The notes: a model not told the origin generated them from the sequence alone. A DNA stretch of 64,000 nucleotides from an uncultured Prevotellaceae bacterium (GCA_900318335.1 ONKF01000004.1:25359-89358); one strand, 5' to 3'; shown: positions 1 through 9,107, counted from the stretch's first letter. A program made the numbers and translations.

Positions 1-1170
1 CTCATCGACGTGGGCCCCGAGGCGGGACGCAACGGCGGGCGAATCACCTATCAAGGACCTGTGGACCAACTCAGTAGCGCCACCGAGAGCTATACGGCCA
101 AGTACCTTACTGGAGCACTTACCATACCCGTTCCCAAGCAGCGCCGCAAGTGGAACCAGTATATTGAGGTAAAGGGAGCAACCCAAAACAACCTGAAGAA
201 CATCAACGTCAAGTTCCCATTGGGCGTGATGACCGTTGTGACGGGCGTGAGCGGTTCAGGAAAATCAACCCTTGTGGGCAAGATCCTCTACCCTGCCCTG
301 GCCCGCCAGTATGACCAGACAGCCGACGCTCCAGGCAGCCACAACGGCATCGGCGGCGACCTGAGCCGCCTGCAGGCTGTGGAATTCATCGATCAGGGAC
401 CTATCGGCAAGAGCACGCGCAGCAACCCCGCCACCTATCTGAAAGCCTTTGACGAGATACGCCAACTGTTTGCCCAGCAACAGCTGTCCAAGCAGATGGG
501 CTATAACGCCAGCTTCTTCTCGTTCAACTCGCCGGGTGGCCGTTGCGAGGAGTGCAAGGGCGAGGGTACCATCACCATCGAGATGCAGTTCATGGCCGAC
601 ATCACCCTGACATGTGAAGCCTGTCACGGCAAGCGCTTCGGACGCAATGCGCTCGACGTGACCTACCGCGACCGCACCATCAGCGACATTCTTGACATGA
701 CGGTGAATCAGGCCATCGAGTTCTTCAACGAGAGCAATACCTTCAATGAGCACAAGATCGTGCGGCGCCTCAAGCCGTTGCAGGACGTGGGACTGGGATA
801 CATCAAGTTAGGCCAGTCATCTTCCACCCTATCGGGCGGTGAGAACCAGCGTGTGAAACTGGCCTATTATCTGAGCGGCGAGCGCCAGGGGAATACCCTG
901 TTCATCTTTGACGAGCCGACCACGGGCCTTCACTTCCATGACATCAACACGCTGATGAAATCATTTGACCAGCTCATCGGCAACGGCCACACGGTGGTCA
1001 TCATCGAGCATAACCTCGATGTGATCAAGTGTGCCGACCACATCATCGATTTGGGACCCGAGGGCGGCGAGCACGGCGGCAACATCGTCGTTACGGGCAC
1101 GCCCGAAGAAGTGGCCCAGTGCAAGGAAAGCCACACCGGACGCTTCCTTGCCGAGAAGTTGAAAACCTAA
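1..1170 (+). CDS. uvrA: UvrA-family ABC ATPase (C-terminal part, gene enters from the left)
   Basis: The frame is open from base 1, so the true start lies outside the window; the GTG at 10 is internal. Visible in order: Walker A GVSGSGKS (about residue 82), the conserved IDQGPIGKSTRSNPATY segment, a zinc module CEEC...CEAC, the ABC signature LSGGENQRVKLA, Walker B FIFDEPTTGLHF and the H-loop IIEHNLDVIK. This is the second nucleotide-binding half of UvrA, the damage-recognition subunit of nucleotide excision repair. Several positions differ from my memory of standard UvrA (DQGPIGKS instead of DQSPIGRT, signature GENQ instead of GEAQ, and a longer loop after AIEFF), so it may be a UvrA2-like paralogue rather than the housekeeping copy. 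An AlkD-like gene follows 27 bp downstream on the same strand. Confidence 0.85.
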   Translation, partial: LIDVGPEAGRNGGRITYQGPVDQLSSATESYTAKYLTGALTIPVPKQRRKWNQYIEVKGATQNNLKNINVKFPLGVMTVVTGVSGSGKSTLVGKILYPALARQYDQTADAPGSHNGIGGDLSRLQAVEFIDQGPIGKSTRSNPATYLKAFDEIRQLFAQQQLSKQMGYNASFFSFNSPGGRCEECKGEGTITIEMQFMADITLTCEACHGKRFGRNALDVTYRDRTISDILDMTVNQAIEFFNESNTFNEHKIVRRLKPLQDVGLGYIKLGQSSSTLSGGENQRVKLAYYLSGERQGNTLFIFDEPTTGLHFHDINTLMKSFDQLIGNGHTVVIIEHNLDVIKCADHIIDLGPEGGEHGGNIVVTGTPEEVAQCKESHTGRFLAEKLKT

Positions 1171-1197
1171 ACCCGACATAACAACCGCAAGATTAAA

Positions 1198-1785
1198 ATG
1201 ATGGATACATCTCAAAACGCCACCAACGATCCGATCCGCAACCTGCGCAAGGAGTTTTTCGCCTTCCGCAACGGCATCATAGCAGACAAGCTGAGAGCCG
1301 CCGGCGATCCCCATGCCATGATTATGGGATGCCTGCTTGCCGACATCGTCGCCATCACCAGCCGTGCCCGAGAGGCCATCGGCGACGACAACAAGCTGGC
1401 AGCTATTGCCCAGGAGTTGTGGAAAGACACCAATTCCCGTGAATGTCGCCTGGCCGCCCCACTGCTTTTTCCTCCCGAACTGATGTCTCAGGGACTCGCT
1501 CTGAACTGGTGCCAGAGCATCGAGACAATCGAGGTTGCCGACAACCTGTGCCACAAGTTATTGCGACACATTCCAGGAAGCAGTGAAATCATGAATCAGC
1601 TCATCGCCCAGACGGAGCCCATGGCCAAATACACCGGCTACCGCCTGATGCAGGGTTTGCTCGTCATGGGCAAGCTGCAACCCACACCCGCGATAATCTC
1701 CACCGTCGAGGCTGATGCCGCTTGTGCCCAATCGCCCCTGAGCAGACTGCTCGACGATGTGCTGGAATCGTTGAAAGAAGAATAA
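1198..1785 (+). CDS. Possible AlkD-like HEAT-repeat DNA-repair protein
   Basis: A 195-residue, mostly helical protein with no signal peptide or membrane segment. The central part (ELWKDTNSRECRLAAPLL, then a W...D helix pair and KYTGYRLMQGLL) resembles the helical HEAT-like repeats of AlkD alkyl-purine DNA glycosylases, where ELW..gi.EaR.LA is recurrent. The Asp in EVADNLC sits where AlkD has its catalytic Asp, but the neighbouring Trp of active AlkD is not obvious, so activity is uncertain. It lies 27 bp after a UvrA-family gene and is probably co-transcribed, which fits a DNA-repair role. ATG ATG at 1198/1201 gives two possible starts. The alternative is an uncharacterised HEAT-repeat protein. 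Confidence 0.5.
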   Translation: MMDTSQNATNDPIRNLRKEFFAFRNGIIADKLRAAGDPHAMIMGCLLADIVAITSRAREAIGDDNKLAAIAQELWKDTNSRECRLAAPLLFPPELMSQGLALNWCQSIETIEVADNLCHKLLRHIPGSSEIMNQLIAQTEPMAKYTGYRLMQGLLVMGKLQPTPAIISTVEADAACAQSPLSRLLDDVLESLKEE

Positions 1786-1801
1786 TTACAAGTGACGGAA
1801 C

Positions 1802-3016
1802 TTAGCGCTCCTCATGCTGGAAACTCGTGACAAGAGTCCAGGTGTAATGCATGTAGGCCAACAGATAGACCAGAGCCAGCAGGATATGGCCCTCGCCCCT
1901 GTCGCCAAACAAGTAGATTCCATAGTAATAGAGGCTGATCAAGGTCGTGACCACAGCATACTTGATGAAGCGACGGTCCATACAGCCGACCAGCAGGAGC
2001 AGGATGTCCAACAGATAGGCATATCTGTCGTGCATGCTGGGAAGGAACAGCAGCATCGACCACATGAACCACGCAGCCGCGGCAAAATAGCCCTCACGGG
2101 ACATGACATACCGCTTGTGGCCCAAGCAATACCACAGGCCCACTGCCATCATGGCAATCGTGAACAGGATGGCAAACCACCTCAATCCCCAGTAATGATT
2201 GCCCACAAGCATCCACACGCTGGGGAAACTCATGTACATCTCCTGGTAGTGTCCCACCTGGCCCGTGTAAATCATAATCGGTGCCAGCAGATCGCGGCCA
2301 AAAGCAAACGCGACAATTCCCGACAGCCACATCACTGCGACCGACAACAACACCCACAACAGGCTGAACCGGCGGCTCAACATGTAATACACCCCGACGA
2401 TAGGCAGAATGAACACCGCCTGCAGCTTGCAGCCGAACGCCAAACCCAGCAGCACGAACGCCCACGCGAAGGAGCCCCGGCGCAACAGATAAAGCGTCCC
2501 CAGGCAGCAACTGGCATACATCGCGTCACACTGTCCCCAATAAGAGGAATTGAGAATCACTGTGGGCAGGAGCCATACCGCTGCAGCGACCAGGCAAGAG
2601 CGGAAACGCACCTGTGAGGCCTGCTGCTCGCGGTCGCCCGCGGTGGCACCAGCCAAGCGGTCCATGCAAACATCCCGATAAATCAGCCCAGCGAACACCG
2701 CAAGAGCCACATCAAACACCATCGAGAGCAGCTTGTACTGCACTATTGCCTGCATCGGCAGATAGGTCATCAACGAGATGAGCGTCTGATAGAGCAGTCC
2801 ATAATCGCCCACCTGGGCCGATAGGGCAGGCAGACCTCCAGCCGCCCTGATCTTCTCAAACCAGGGTATCAGGCAGACGGTCATGTCCTCGGAAGCGTAA
2901 TAACGTCCAGCCCACCTGATGGCCAAGCCGATCAGCCCCACAAAGGCCAACAACAGCACGTTGCGGTGCCTGTCAATAAAGTCGATGAACTTATTCTCGA
3001 GTGATGTCGTTTTCAT
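1802..3016 (-). CDS. GT-C-type integral membrane glycosyltransferase (GT87/mannosyltransferase-like)
   Basis: 404 residues from ATG at 3016; an upstream in-frame ATG at 3091 is rejected because it would precede the promoter at 3061-3068. The protein has about ten hydrophobic segments. The first periplasmic loop has an acidic pair (YASEDMTVCLIPWFE), the usual position of the catalytic Asp/Glu of polyprenol-sugar-dependent GT-C enzymes, followed by GDYGLLYQTL. A late SMHDRYAY motif is also typical of bacterial GT87/DUF2029 proteins. Such enzymes move a sugar from a lipid carrier to a glycan or protein on the outer face of the inner membrane. Substrate is unknown. It converges with the 1198-1785 gene, with 16 bp between stops. 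Confidence 0.7.
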   Translation of the reverse strand: MKTTSLENKFIDFIDRHRNVLLLAFVGLIGLAIRWAGRYYASEDMTVCLIPWFEKIRAAGGLPALSAQVGDYGLLYQTLISLMTYLPMQAIVQYKLLSMVFDVALAVFAGLIYRDVCMDRLAGATAGDREQQASQVRFRSCLVAAAVWLLPTVILNSSYWGQCDAMYASCCLGTLYLLRRGSFAWAFVLLGLAFGCKLQAVFILPIVGVYYMLSRRFSLLWVLLSVAVMWLSGIVAFAFGRDLLAPIMIYTGQVGHYQEMYMSFPSVWMLVGNHYWGLRWFAILFTIAMMAVGLWYCLGHKRYVMSREGYFAAAAWFMWSMLLFLPSMHDRYAYLLDILLLLVGCMDRRFIKYAVVTTLISLYYYGIYLFGDRGEGHILLALVYLLAYMHYTWTLVTSFQHEER

Positions 3017-3060
3017 TGATGCGATAATTGATTGCAAGACACAGGAAATGACCCGATGCG

Positions 3061-3068
3061 CAAAAATA
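3061..3068 (-). promoter_or_regulatory. -7 box (TATTTTTG) for the GT-C glycosyltransferase
   Basis: On the minus strand this reads TATTTTTG, matching the Bacteroidetes TAnnTTTG element, and predicts a start of transcription near 3056, about 40 nt before the ATG at 3016. Confidence 0.5.
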
Positions 3069-3136
3069 GTACAAATATTCCTTGCAGCCAAGGCATGGCC
3101 GCTTTTTTATCATCCAATGGACGGGGCTAACGGCAT

Positions 3137-4270
3137 TCATTCATCCCACAAGAGATCGCGCATCACACTATCGCTGAGCATAATGCCATCACCCGTCAAG
3201 ACATACCGGTCCCCTGCCCTACGCAGGTGGCCGGCATCGATGTGAGGCTGCGCCTCGCGCATGAAATGGCGCAATGCCTCATCCCCGAAATCCTCACGCA
3301 GACGGGCCGCGTCAACGCCACTCGACGTCCTCAATCCCAACATCACGCGCTCATCATACCGTTCACCTGTGGTCAACTCCTCGACCTCACAAGCCGCCTC
3401 GCCCGACATCACCTTGTCCACATAGCCGCGCAGGTCACACGGATTGCTGCGGCGCACCCTGCCGTCATAGCTATGGGCAGCGGCACCAAGGCCCAGATAA
3501 GGGGTGTCGTTCCAATAGGACGAATTGTGACGGGAATAATACCCCGGCAGGGCAAAATTAGAAATCTCGTAATGGTCAAATCCCGCCTGCCGTAAGTGGT
3601 CAACAAGGATACGATACATCATGAGGCATTGCTCCTCGGGAACCTCGATAACCTCACCGCGTTCACGTTGATGCCACAGCTTAGTCCCTTCCTCATAGGT
3701 CAGCCCATAGGCCGAAATGTGCTGGGGCTTCAATGCGACAGCCTGTTCTACCGACCGGGTCCACGAGTCCACCGTCTGCCCAGGCAGCCCATAGATGAGG
3801 TCTATGCTGATGTTGTTTATGCCATTCTCCCTTAAACTGTTGATAGCGGCAGTGACCTGGGCCGCATTGTGACGACGGCCTATCAGCTCGAGGATGTGAT
3901 CCTCGAATGACTGAACGCCCATACTCACACGGTTCACGCCCAGGGCCTTGACCGTCGCGCACCACTCGGGGGTCACATCGTCGGGGTTGGCCTCGACGGT
4001 AAATTCCCCTACGTGGCCCAAATCGATCACTTCGTTCAAACCGTTGACCAGCCTTGCCAGCAATGACAGGGGCAGTTGTGACGGCGTGCCGCCACCCAGA
4101 TAGAGTGTTGTGACCGCCTCGTCGCGCAATTCATGGCATCGCAACCGCGCCTCGGCAATTACAGCCTCGACATAACGGGCGCCCCACTCGGCCAACCGCA
4201 AGGTCGAGAAAAAATCGCAGTAACTGCAACGGCTTGCGCAGAATGGTATGTGAATATAGATGCCAGCCAT
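3137..4270 (-). CDS. hemW: HemW, heme chaperone (coproporphyrinogen oxidase-like radical SAM protein)
   Basis: 377 residues from MAGIYIHIPFC. The radical-SAM cluster motif CASRCSYC (Cys 11, 15, 18) follows immediately, then GGGTPSQL for SAM binding, the EANPDD and NRVSMGVQSF segments, IDLIYGLPGQT and a C-terminal winged-helix region. HemW binds heme and inserts it into respiratory proteins; its CxxxCxYC motif lacks the extra Cys found in oxygen-independent coproporphyrinogen oxidase HemN, which is how I separate the two. An upstream in-frame ATG at 4318 is rejected since the promoter lies at 4293-4300. The gene stands alone, 120 bp ahead of the glycosyltransferase gene. Confidence 0.88.
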   Translation of the reverse strand: MAGIYIHIPFCASRCSYCDFFSTLRLAEWGARYVEAVIAEARLRCHELRDEAVTTLYLGGGTPSQLPLSLLARLVNGLNEVIDLGHVGEFTVEANPDDVTPEWCATVKALGVNRVSMGVQSFEDHILELIGRRHNAAQVTAAINSLRENGINNISIDLIYGLPGQTVDSWTRSVEQAVALKPQHISAYGLTYEEGTKLWHQRERGEVIEVPEEQCLMMYRILVDHLRQAGFDHYEISNFALPGYYSRHNSSYWNDTPYLGLGAAAHSYDGRVRRSNPCDLRGYVDKVMSGEAACEVEELTTGERYDERVMLGLRTSSGVDAARLREDFGDEALRHFMREAQPHIDAGHLRRAGDRYVLTGDGIMLSDSVMRDLLWDE

Positions 4271-4292
4271 GGTTAACAAGTGAAAAACAATG

Positions 4293-4300
4293 CAAAGATA
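4293..4300 (-). promoter_or_regulatory. -7 box (TATCTTTG) for hemW
   Basis: Minus-strand TATCTTTG, about 23 nt upstream of the hemW ATG at 4270. This position decides the shorter start. Confidence 0.55.
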
Positions 4301-4395
4301 ACTCATTTTTAGCACCAAAGCGGCATCTACAAGTGAATAAACCTGTCGTCAGAATGATTTTTTTGGTCCTGTTGATAAATTTCTTTTTAATAATG

Positions 4396-4426
4396 TTGTC
4401 ATTAACACCAAAAATTAGTAATTTTG
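4396..4426 (+). promoter_or_regulatory. Promoter of the EF-G2-like gene
   Basis: TTG at 4396-4398 and TAATTTTG at 4419-4426 are separated by 20 bp, the Bacteroidetes -33/-7 arrangement. The predicted leader is about 60 nt and A/T-rich. Confidence 0.65.
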
Positions 4427-4490
4427 CAGGCTGTTTAGCGAATCAAAACATCAATTTACTATATAACAACCATTTAACAACAAATCACTA

Positions 4491-6650
4491 ATGAAGGTTT
4501 ACAAAACAAACGAGATCAAGAACATCTCTCTCGTCGGTGGCAAGGGCGCTGGTAAGACCACTCTCACCGAGTCTATTCTCCTTGAGGGCGGCACCATCAG
4601 CCGCAGGGGTACCGTCGATGGCGGCAACACCGTGAGCGACAACACCCCCGTTGAGAAGGAGTACGGTTACTCTGTATCTTCTACCGTTTTCTACGCTGAG
4701 AAGAACGGCAAGAAGCTCAACTTCTTTGACTGCCCGGGTAGTGATGACTTTGTGGGCAACGCAGTCACCGCACTGAGCGTGACCGACACTGCAGCTCTGG
4801 TCGTTGACGGCCGTAATGGCGTTGACGTAGGTACCCAAAACAACTTCCGTACCGTTGAGCGCATTGGCAAGCCCCTGATGTTCGTCATCAACCGTCTTGA
4901 GGACGAGAAGTGCGACTTTGACAACGTATATAACCAGCTGCGTGAGACCTACGGCAACAAGGTCGTAGCTCTGCAGTTCCCCGTTAACGCCGGCCCCGGT
5001 TTCAACAGCGTGGTTGACGTTCTGTCCATGAAGCAGTACACCTGGCCCAAGGACGGTGGCAAGGCTACCGCCGGCGACATTGACGGCGCACACGCCGACA
5101 AGGCCGAGGAGTACCGCATGGCACTGCTCGAGATGGCAGCCGAGAACGACGAGGAGCTCATGATGAAGTTCCTTGACGAGATGACGCTGACCGACGAGGA
5201 GACCATCAAGGGTATCCGCCTGGGTATGGTTGACCGTAGCATCTTCCCCGTGGTCCTCGTGAGCGCTGAGAAGAACATCGGTACCGACCGCATGCTTGAG
5301 GTCATGAGCACCATCGTTCCTGACGTGACCGAGATGCCTGCTCCCAAGAACACCAACGGTGATGAGGTTCCTGCCGACGAGAATGGCCCCGTGAGCATCT
5401 ACTTCTTCAAGACCTCTGTAGAGAGCCACATCGGTGAGGTTTCCTACTTCAAGGTAATGAGCGGTATCCTCAAGGCTGGTGCCGACCTTACCAACATGAA
5501 CCGCGGCAGCAAGGAGCGTCTGGCTCAGATCAACGTCGTTTGTGGTCAGAACAAGACCGCTATCGATGAGATCCACGCTGGTGACATCGGTGCAGCCGTG
5601 AAGCTTAAGGACGTTCGCTGCGGCAACACCCTCAACGAGAAGGGCTGCGAGTACATCTTTGACTTCATCGAGTATCCCGCTCCCAAGTATCAGCGCGCCA
5701 TCAAGGCCGTTAACGAGAGCGAGACCGAGAAGCTGGGTGCCGTCCTCAACCGCATGCACGAGGAGGATCCCACGCTGCTTATCGAGCAGAGCAAGGAGTT
5801 GCGCCAGACCATCGTTTCAGGTCAGGGTGAGTTCCACCTGCGCACCCTCAAGTGGAATATCGAGAACAACGATAAGATCCAGATCGAGTACCAGGAGCCC
5901 CGCATCCCCTACCGCGAGACCATTACCAAGGCCGCTCGTGCCGACTATCGTCACAAGAAGCAGTCTGGTGGTTCAGGTCAGTTTGGTGAGGTACACCTCA
6001 TCGTCGAGCCTTACCGCGAGGGTATGCCCGAACCCGACACCTACAAGTTCGGCAACCAGGAGTACAAGATGAACATCAAGGACAAGCAGGAGATTCCCAT
6101 GGAATGGGGCGGTATGCTGGTAATCTACAACTGTATCGTTGGTGGTGCCATCGATGCACGCTTCATCCCCGCTATCGTTAAGGGTATCATGGACCGCATG
6201 GAGCAGGGTCCCTTGACCGGTAGCTACGCCCGCGACGTCCGCGTCTGCATCTACGATGGTAAGATGCACCCGGTAGACAGTAACGAAATCTCGTTCCGTC
6301 TGGCTGCACGTAACGCCTTCTCGACCGCATTCCGCGATGCTAATCCCAAGGTTCTGGAGCCCGTCTATGACGTTGAGATTCTGTTGCCCGCTGATTGCAT
6401 GGGTGGTGTACAGAGCGACCTGCAGGGCCGCCGCGGCATCATGATGGATATGTCGAGCGCCAATGGCATGGAGCGCGTTAAGGCACGCATCCCCCTGAAG
6501 GAGATGTCGAGCTACAGCACCGCCCTGAGCTCTATCTCGGGTGGCCGCGCTTCCTTCAACATGAAGTTCTCGAGCTATGAGCTCGTACCCGCCGACGTGC
6601 AGGCTCAGCTGCTCAAAGAGTACGAGGAGAGCAAGCAGGACGAGGATTAA
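4491..6650 (+). CDS. fusA2: EF-G2-like elongation factor paralogue with altered GTPase motifs
   Basis: 719 residues, the length of EF-G, with all EF-G domains. The GTPase hallmarks deviate. The P-loop GGKGAGKTT (16-24) is kept. Switch I reads EKEYGYS (55-61) where EF-G has EKERGIT, so the Mg-coordinating Thr is Ser. Switch II reads DCPGS (80-84) where EF-G has DTPGH, so the catalytic His is Ser84. G4 reads NRLE (134-137) instead of NKMD. Domain IV (QSGGSGQFGEV and onward) and the C-terminal region are intact, so ribosome binding and translocation should be possible. This pattern matches EF-G2 of Bacteroides thetaiotaomicron, reported to support translation without GTP hydrolysis and to be needed in the gut under carbon limitation. 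It is monocistronic, with its own promoter and a strong terminator. Confidence 0.85.
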   Translation: MKVYKTNEIKNISLVGGKGAGKTTLTESILLEGGTISRRGTVDGGNTVSDNTPVEKEYGYSVSSTVFYAEKNGKKLNFFDCPGSDDFVGNAVTALSVTDTAALVVDGRNGVDVGTQNNFRTVERIGKPLMFVINRLEDEKCDFDNVYNQLRETYGNKVVALQFPVNAGPGFNSVVDVLSMKQYTWPKDGGKATAGDIDGAHADKAEEYRMALLEMAAENDEELMMKFLDEMTLTDEETIKGIRLGMVDRSIFPVVLVSAEKNIGTDRMLEVMSTIVPDVTEMPAPKNTNGDEVPADENGPVSIYFFKTSVESHIGEVSYFKVMSGILKAGADLTNMNRGSKERLAQINVVCGQNKTAIDEIHAGDIGAAVKLKDVRCGNTLNEKGCEYIFDFIEYPAPKYQRAIKAVNESETEKLGAVLNRMHEEDPTLLIEQSKELRQTIVSGQGEFHLRTLKWNIENNDKIQIEYQEPRIPYRETITKAARADYRHKKQSGGSGQFGEVHLIVEPYREGMPEPDTYKFGNQEYKMNIKDKQEIPMEWGGMLVIYNCIVGGAIDARFIPAIVKGIMDRMEQGPLTGSYARDVRVCIYDGKMHPVDSNEISFRLAARNAFSTAFRDANPKVLEPVYDVEILLPADCMGGVQSDLQGRRGIMMDMSSANGMERVKARIPLKEMSSYSTALSSISGGRASFNMKFSSYELVPADVQAQLLKEYEESKQDED

Positions 6651-6680
6651 TCCCCACCTGTACTCCACATTATATATAAT

Positions 6681-6716
6681 GATGGGCGTCCCGCCGGGAT
6701 GCCCATCGTTTTGTTG
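6681..6716 (+). terminator. Intrinsic terminator after the EF-G2-like gene
   Basis: GATGGGCGTCCC at 6681-6692 pairs with GGATGCCCATC ending at 6707 (one G-U), followed by GTTTTGTTG. Confidence 0.8.
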
Positions 6717-6784
6717 TATAGTGACTCAAAAGTGGAGGTTTTAACATTTTGAGTTAATTTTTTCAGCAAAAAGTGAAAGAAAAT

Positions 6785-6815
6785 TTTGGTTTTTCACAAT
6801 AAAGTGTTAATTTTG
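6785..6815 (+). promoter_or_regulatory. Promoter of rprXY
   Basis: TTTG at 6785-6788 and TAATTTTG at 6808-6815 with a 19-bp spacer. The leader is about 43 nt and has GGAGGA about 10 nt before the ATG, an unusual purine-rich site for this phylum. Confidence 0.65.
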
Positions 6816-6862
6816 CCGTTGATTGTTAAAATCGACATTTAGAATTAGACGGAGGAACTCTC

Positions 6863-8362
6863 ATGAAGAGATCAACGATATGGATATTGACGGTTGTAAT
6901 GGCGATAGCCCTGCTGGGACTACTCGCCATGCAGATTGTCTATATGGAAAAGATGGTGGACATGCGCAACAGCCAGTTCAACGAGACTGTGAAGCGCAGC
7001 CTCTATAGCGTGTCCACGATGCTGGAGCAGAACGAGACCAAATACTTCCTTGATCAGGACCTGGCCGAGGCCGAGCAGATGTACTCGGGCATCAGCCAGA
7101 ACAGTTTCGGATTCAGTGACAGGCATGAGGCCACAATCGACACGACCTTGAATACCGAGGATCCCGCCAACCTGCGTCCTGCCAACCGCAGCACGTTGAA
7201 GGACCTGAACGACAGCTACCAGCGCAAGCAGGAAATCCTCAGGGGGCAATTCCTGTACCAGAAGAGTCTGCTCTATGAGGTCATCCTCACCATCTTGAAC
7301 CACTCGAGCGACAGGCCAATCCAGGAACGTGCCGACAGCGCCACAGTGTCCAGCTACCTGCGCTCGGAATTGGAATTCAACGGCCTGACCTTGCCCTTTG
7401 AATTTGCCATCATCAACAAGACGAGCGGCGTGGTTTATAAGACCAGCGGCTACTCGCCCATGAGCCAAGAGGACGTTTACAGCCTCATGCTCTTCCCTAA
7501 TGACCCGAAGAGCAAACAGAACACGCTCAACGTCACCTTCCCCAACAAGAGTGACTACATATTCTCGTCGGTGAAGTTCCTCGTTCCCTCGCTGGCATTC
7601 ACTTTCCTGCTGCTGGGCGTGTTCCTGTACACGATCTCGGTCGCCTTCAAGCAGAAGAAACTGAGCGAGATCAAGAATGACTTCATCAACAACATGACGC
7701 ACGAGTTCAAGACGCCTATTTCGTCCATCTCGATTGCGGCCCAGATGCTCAACGACGACAGTGTGCGCAAGAGTCCCGAAATGCTCAAGCACGTGTCGGG
7801 CGTCATCAACGATGAGACCAAGCGCCTGCGCTTCCAGGTCGAGAAAGTGCTGCAGCTGTCGCTGTTCGACCGCAAGAACGCCACCATGCGCCTCGAGGAG
7901 GAGGATGCCAACGCCAACATCTACAGCGTCATCAACACCTTCAAACTCAAAGTCGAGAAATACGGTGGCCACATCACAGCCAACCTGGATGCCGAGGATC
8001 CTATCATAAAGGTGGACAAGATGCACTTCACCAACGTCATCTTCAACCTGCTCGACAACGCCGTGAAGTATCGCCGCGAGGATGTGGCTCCCGAACTTGT
8101 GGTGACCACCGTCAACCCCGACGAGGAACACATCCAGATCACCGTGCAGGACAACGGCATCGGCATGAAGCGTGAGGACCTGAAGAAAATCTTTGAGAAA
8201 TTCTACCGTGTGTCCACAGGCAACAGGCATGATGTGAAAGGCTTTGGCCTGGGACTTGCATATGTCCACAAGATGATAGACCTCTTTGGCGGATCGATCA
8301 CCGCCGAGAGTGAATTCAACAAAGGATCGATATTTATTATCACATTACCACTATATAAATAA
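6863..8362 (+). CDS. rprX: RprX-like sensor histidine kinase
   Basis: 499 residues, inner-membrane sensor. TM1 at about 5-27, a periplasmic region of roughly 210 residues, TM2 at about 239-261, then the HisKA domain with phospho-acceptor His280 in NNMTHEFKTP. The ATPase domain follows, with the N-box NVIFNLLDNA (391-400), G1 DNGIGM (430) and G2 GFGLGL (460). The N-terminus MKRSTIWIL...MVDMRNSQFNETVKRSLY closely follows RprX of Bacteroides fragilis, first found through tetracycline-resistance regulation. It lies 8 bp upstream of its partner regulator gene. An out-of-frame ATG at 6823 is not used. Confidence 0.87.
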   Translation: MKRSTIWILTVVMAIALLGLLAMQIVYMEKMVDMRNSQFNETVKRSLYSVSTMLEQNETKYFLDQDLAEAEQMYSGISQNSFGFSDRHEATIDTTLNTEDPANLRPANRSTLKDLNDSYQRKQEILRGQFLYQKSLLYEVILTILNHSSDRPIQERADSATVSSYLRSELEFNGLTLPFEFAIINKTSGVVYKTSGYSPMSQEDVYSLMLFPNDPKSKQNTLNVTFPNKSDYIFSSVKFLVPSLAFTFLLLGVFLYTISVAFKQKKLSEIKNDFINNMTHEFKTPISSISIAAQMLNDDSVRKSPEMLKHVSGVINDETKRLRFQVEKVLQLSLFDRKNATMRLEEEDANANIYSVINTFKLKVEKYGGHITANLDAEDPIIKVDKMHFTNVIFNLLDNAVKYRREDVAPELVVTTVNPDEEHIQITVQDNGIGMKREDLKKIFEKFYRVSTGNRHDVKGFGLGLAYVHKMIDLFGGSITAESEFNKGSIFIITLPLYK

Positions 8363-8370
8363 GAACAATT

Positions 8371-9075
8371 ATGGAAGACAAACTGAGAATTCTGTTATGC
8401 GAAGATGACGAGAACCTGGGTACCCTCACCCGCGAGTACCTGGAGGACAAAGGCTATAAGGCCGAACTGTTTGCCGATGGAGAAGCCGGTTACAAGGCAT
8501 TCCTCAAGGGCAAATACGACATCTGCCTGCTTGACGTGATGATGCCCAAGAAGGACGGTTATCAGCTCGCACAGGAGATCCGCGCCGTCAACAGCGACGT
8601 GCCCATCATTTTCCTGACTGCCAAGGCCTTGAAGGAGGACATTCTCGAAGGCTTCAAAATCGGTGCTGACGATTACATCACCAAGCCCTTCTCGATGGAG
8701 GAGCTCGTGCTGCGCATCGAGGCTATCCTGCGCCGCGTTAAGGGTAAGAAGGGCAAGGAAGTGACCGTTTACAAGATCGGTAAGTTCACCTTCGACACTC
8801 AGCGTCAAGTTCTGTTCAATGACGAGCGCAGCGACAACCTGACCACCAAGGAGAGCGAACTGTTGAGCCTGTTGTGCGCCCACATGAACGAGATTCTCGA
8901 GCGCAACTACGCCCTCAAGACCATCTGGATTGACGACAACTACTTCAACGCACGCTCGATGGACGTTTACATCACCAAGCTGCGCAAGAAACTCAAGGAG
9001 GATCCCAGCATCGAGATCATCAACATCCACGGCAAGGGTTACAAGCTCATCGCTCCCGAGACCGAGGCCAAGTAA
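8371..9075 (+). CDS. rprY: RprY-like OmpR-family response regulator
   Basis: 234 residues. The receiver domain has the acidic pocket near residues 11-13, phospho-acceptor Asp55 (CLLDVMMPKKDG), T83 and K105 (TKPFSMEE). A C-terminal OmpR/PhoB winged helix follows, with NARSMDVYITKLRKKL and HGKGYKL. The sequence is very close to RprY of Bacteroides as I remember it. It is co-transcribed with rprX (8-bp gap) and ends at a strong terminator, so the two genes form a complete two-gene operon. Confidence 0.9.
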   Translation: MEDKLRILLCEDDENLGTLTREYLEDKGYKAELFADGEAGYKAFLKGKYDICLLDVMMPKKDGYQLAQEIRAVNSDVPIIFLTAKALKEDILEGFKIGADDYITKPFSMEELVLRIEAILRRVKGKKGKEVTVYKIGKFTFDTQRQVLFNDERSDNLTTKESELLSLLCAHMNEILERNYALKTIWIDDNYFNARSMDVYITKLRKKLKEDPSIEIINIHGKGYKLIAPETEAK

Positions 9076-9107
9076 TCTCCTCAATCAGGACAACTCCTAT
9101 CCTATCA

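Noticed and set aside
1814-2617. 267-codon frame opposite the GT-C glycosyltransferase
   Set aside because: Gln/His-rich composition typical of antisense translation of a membrane protein gene.
4488-5759. 423-codon open frame antisense to the EF-G2-like gene
   Set aside because: It mirrors codon structure of the sense gene, is Val/Leu/His/Gly-rich with no known motif, and has no promoter. Similar long antisense frames at 6920-8269, 24088-25605 and 48478-50046 have the same origin.
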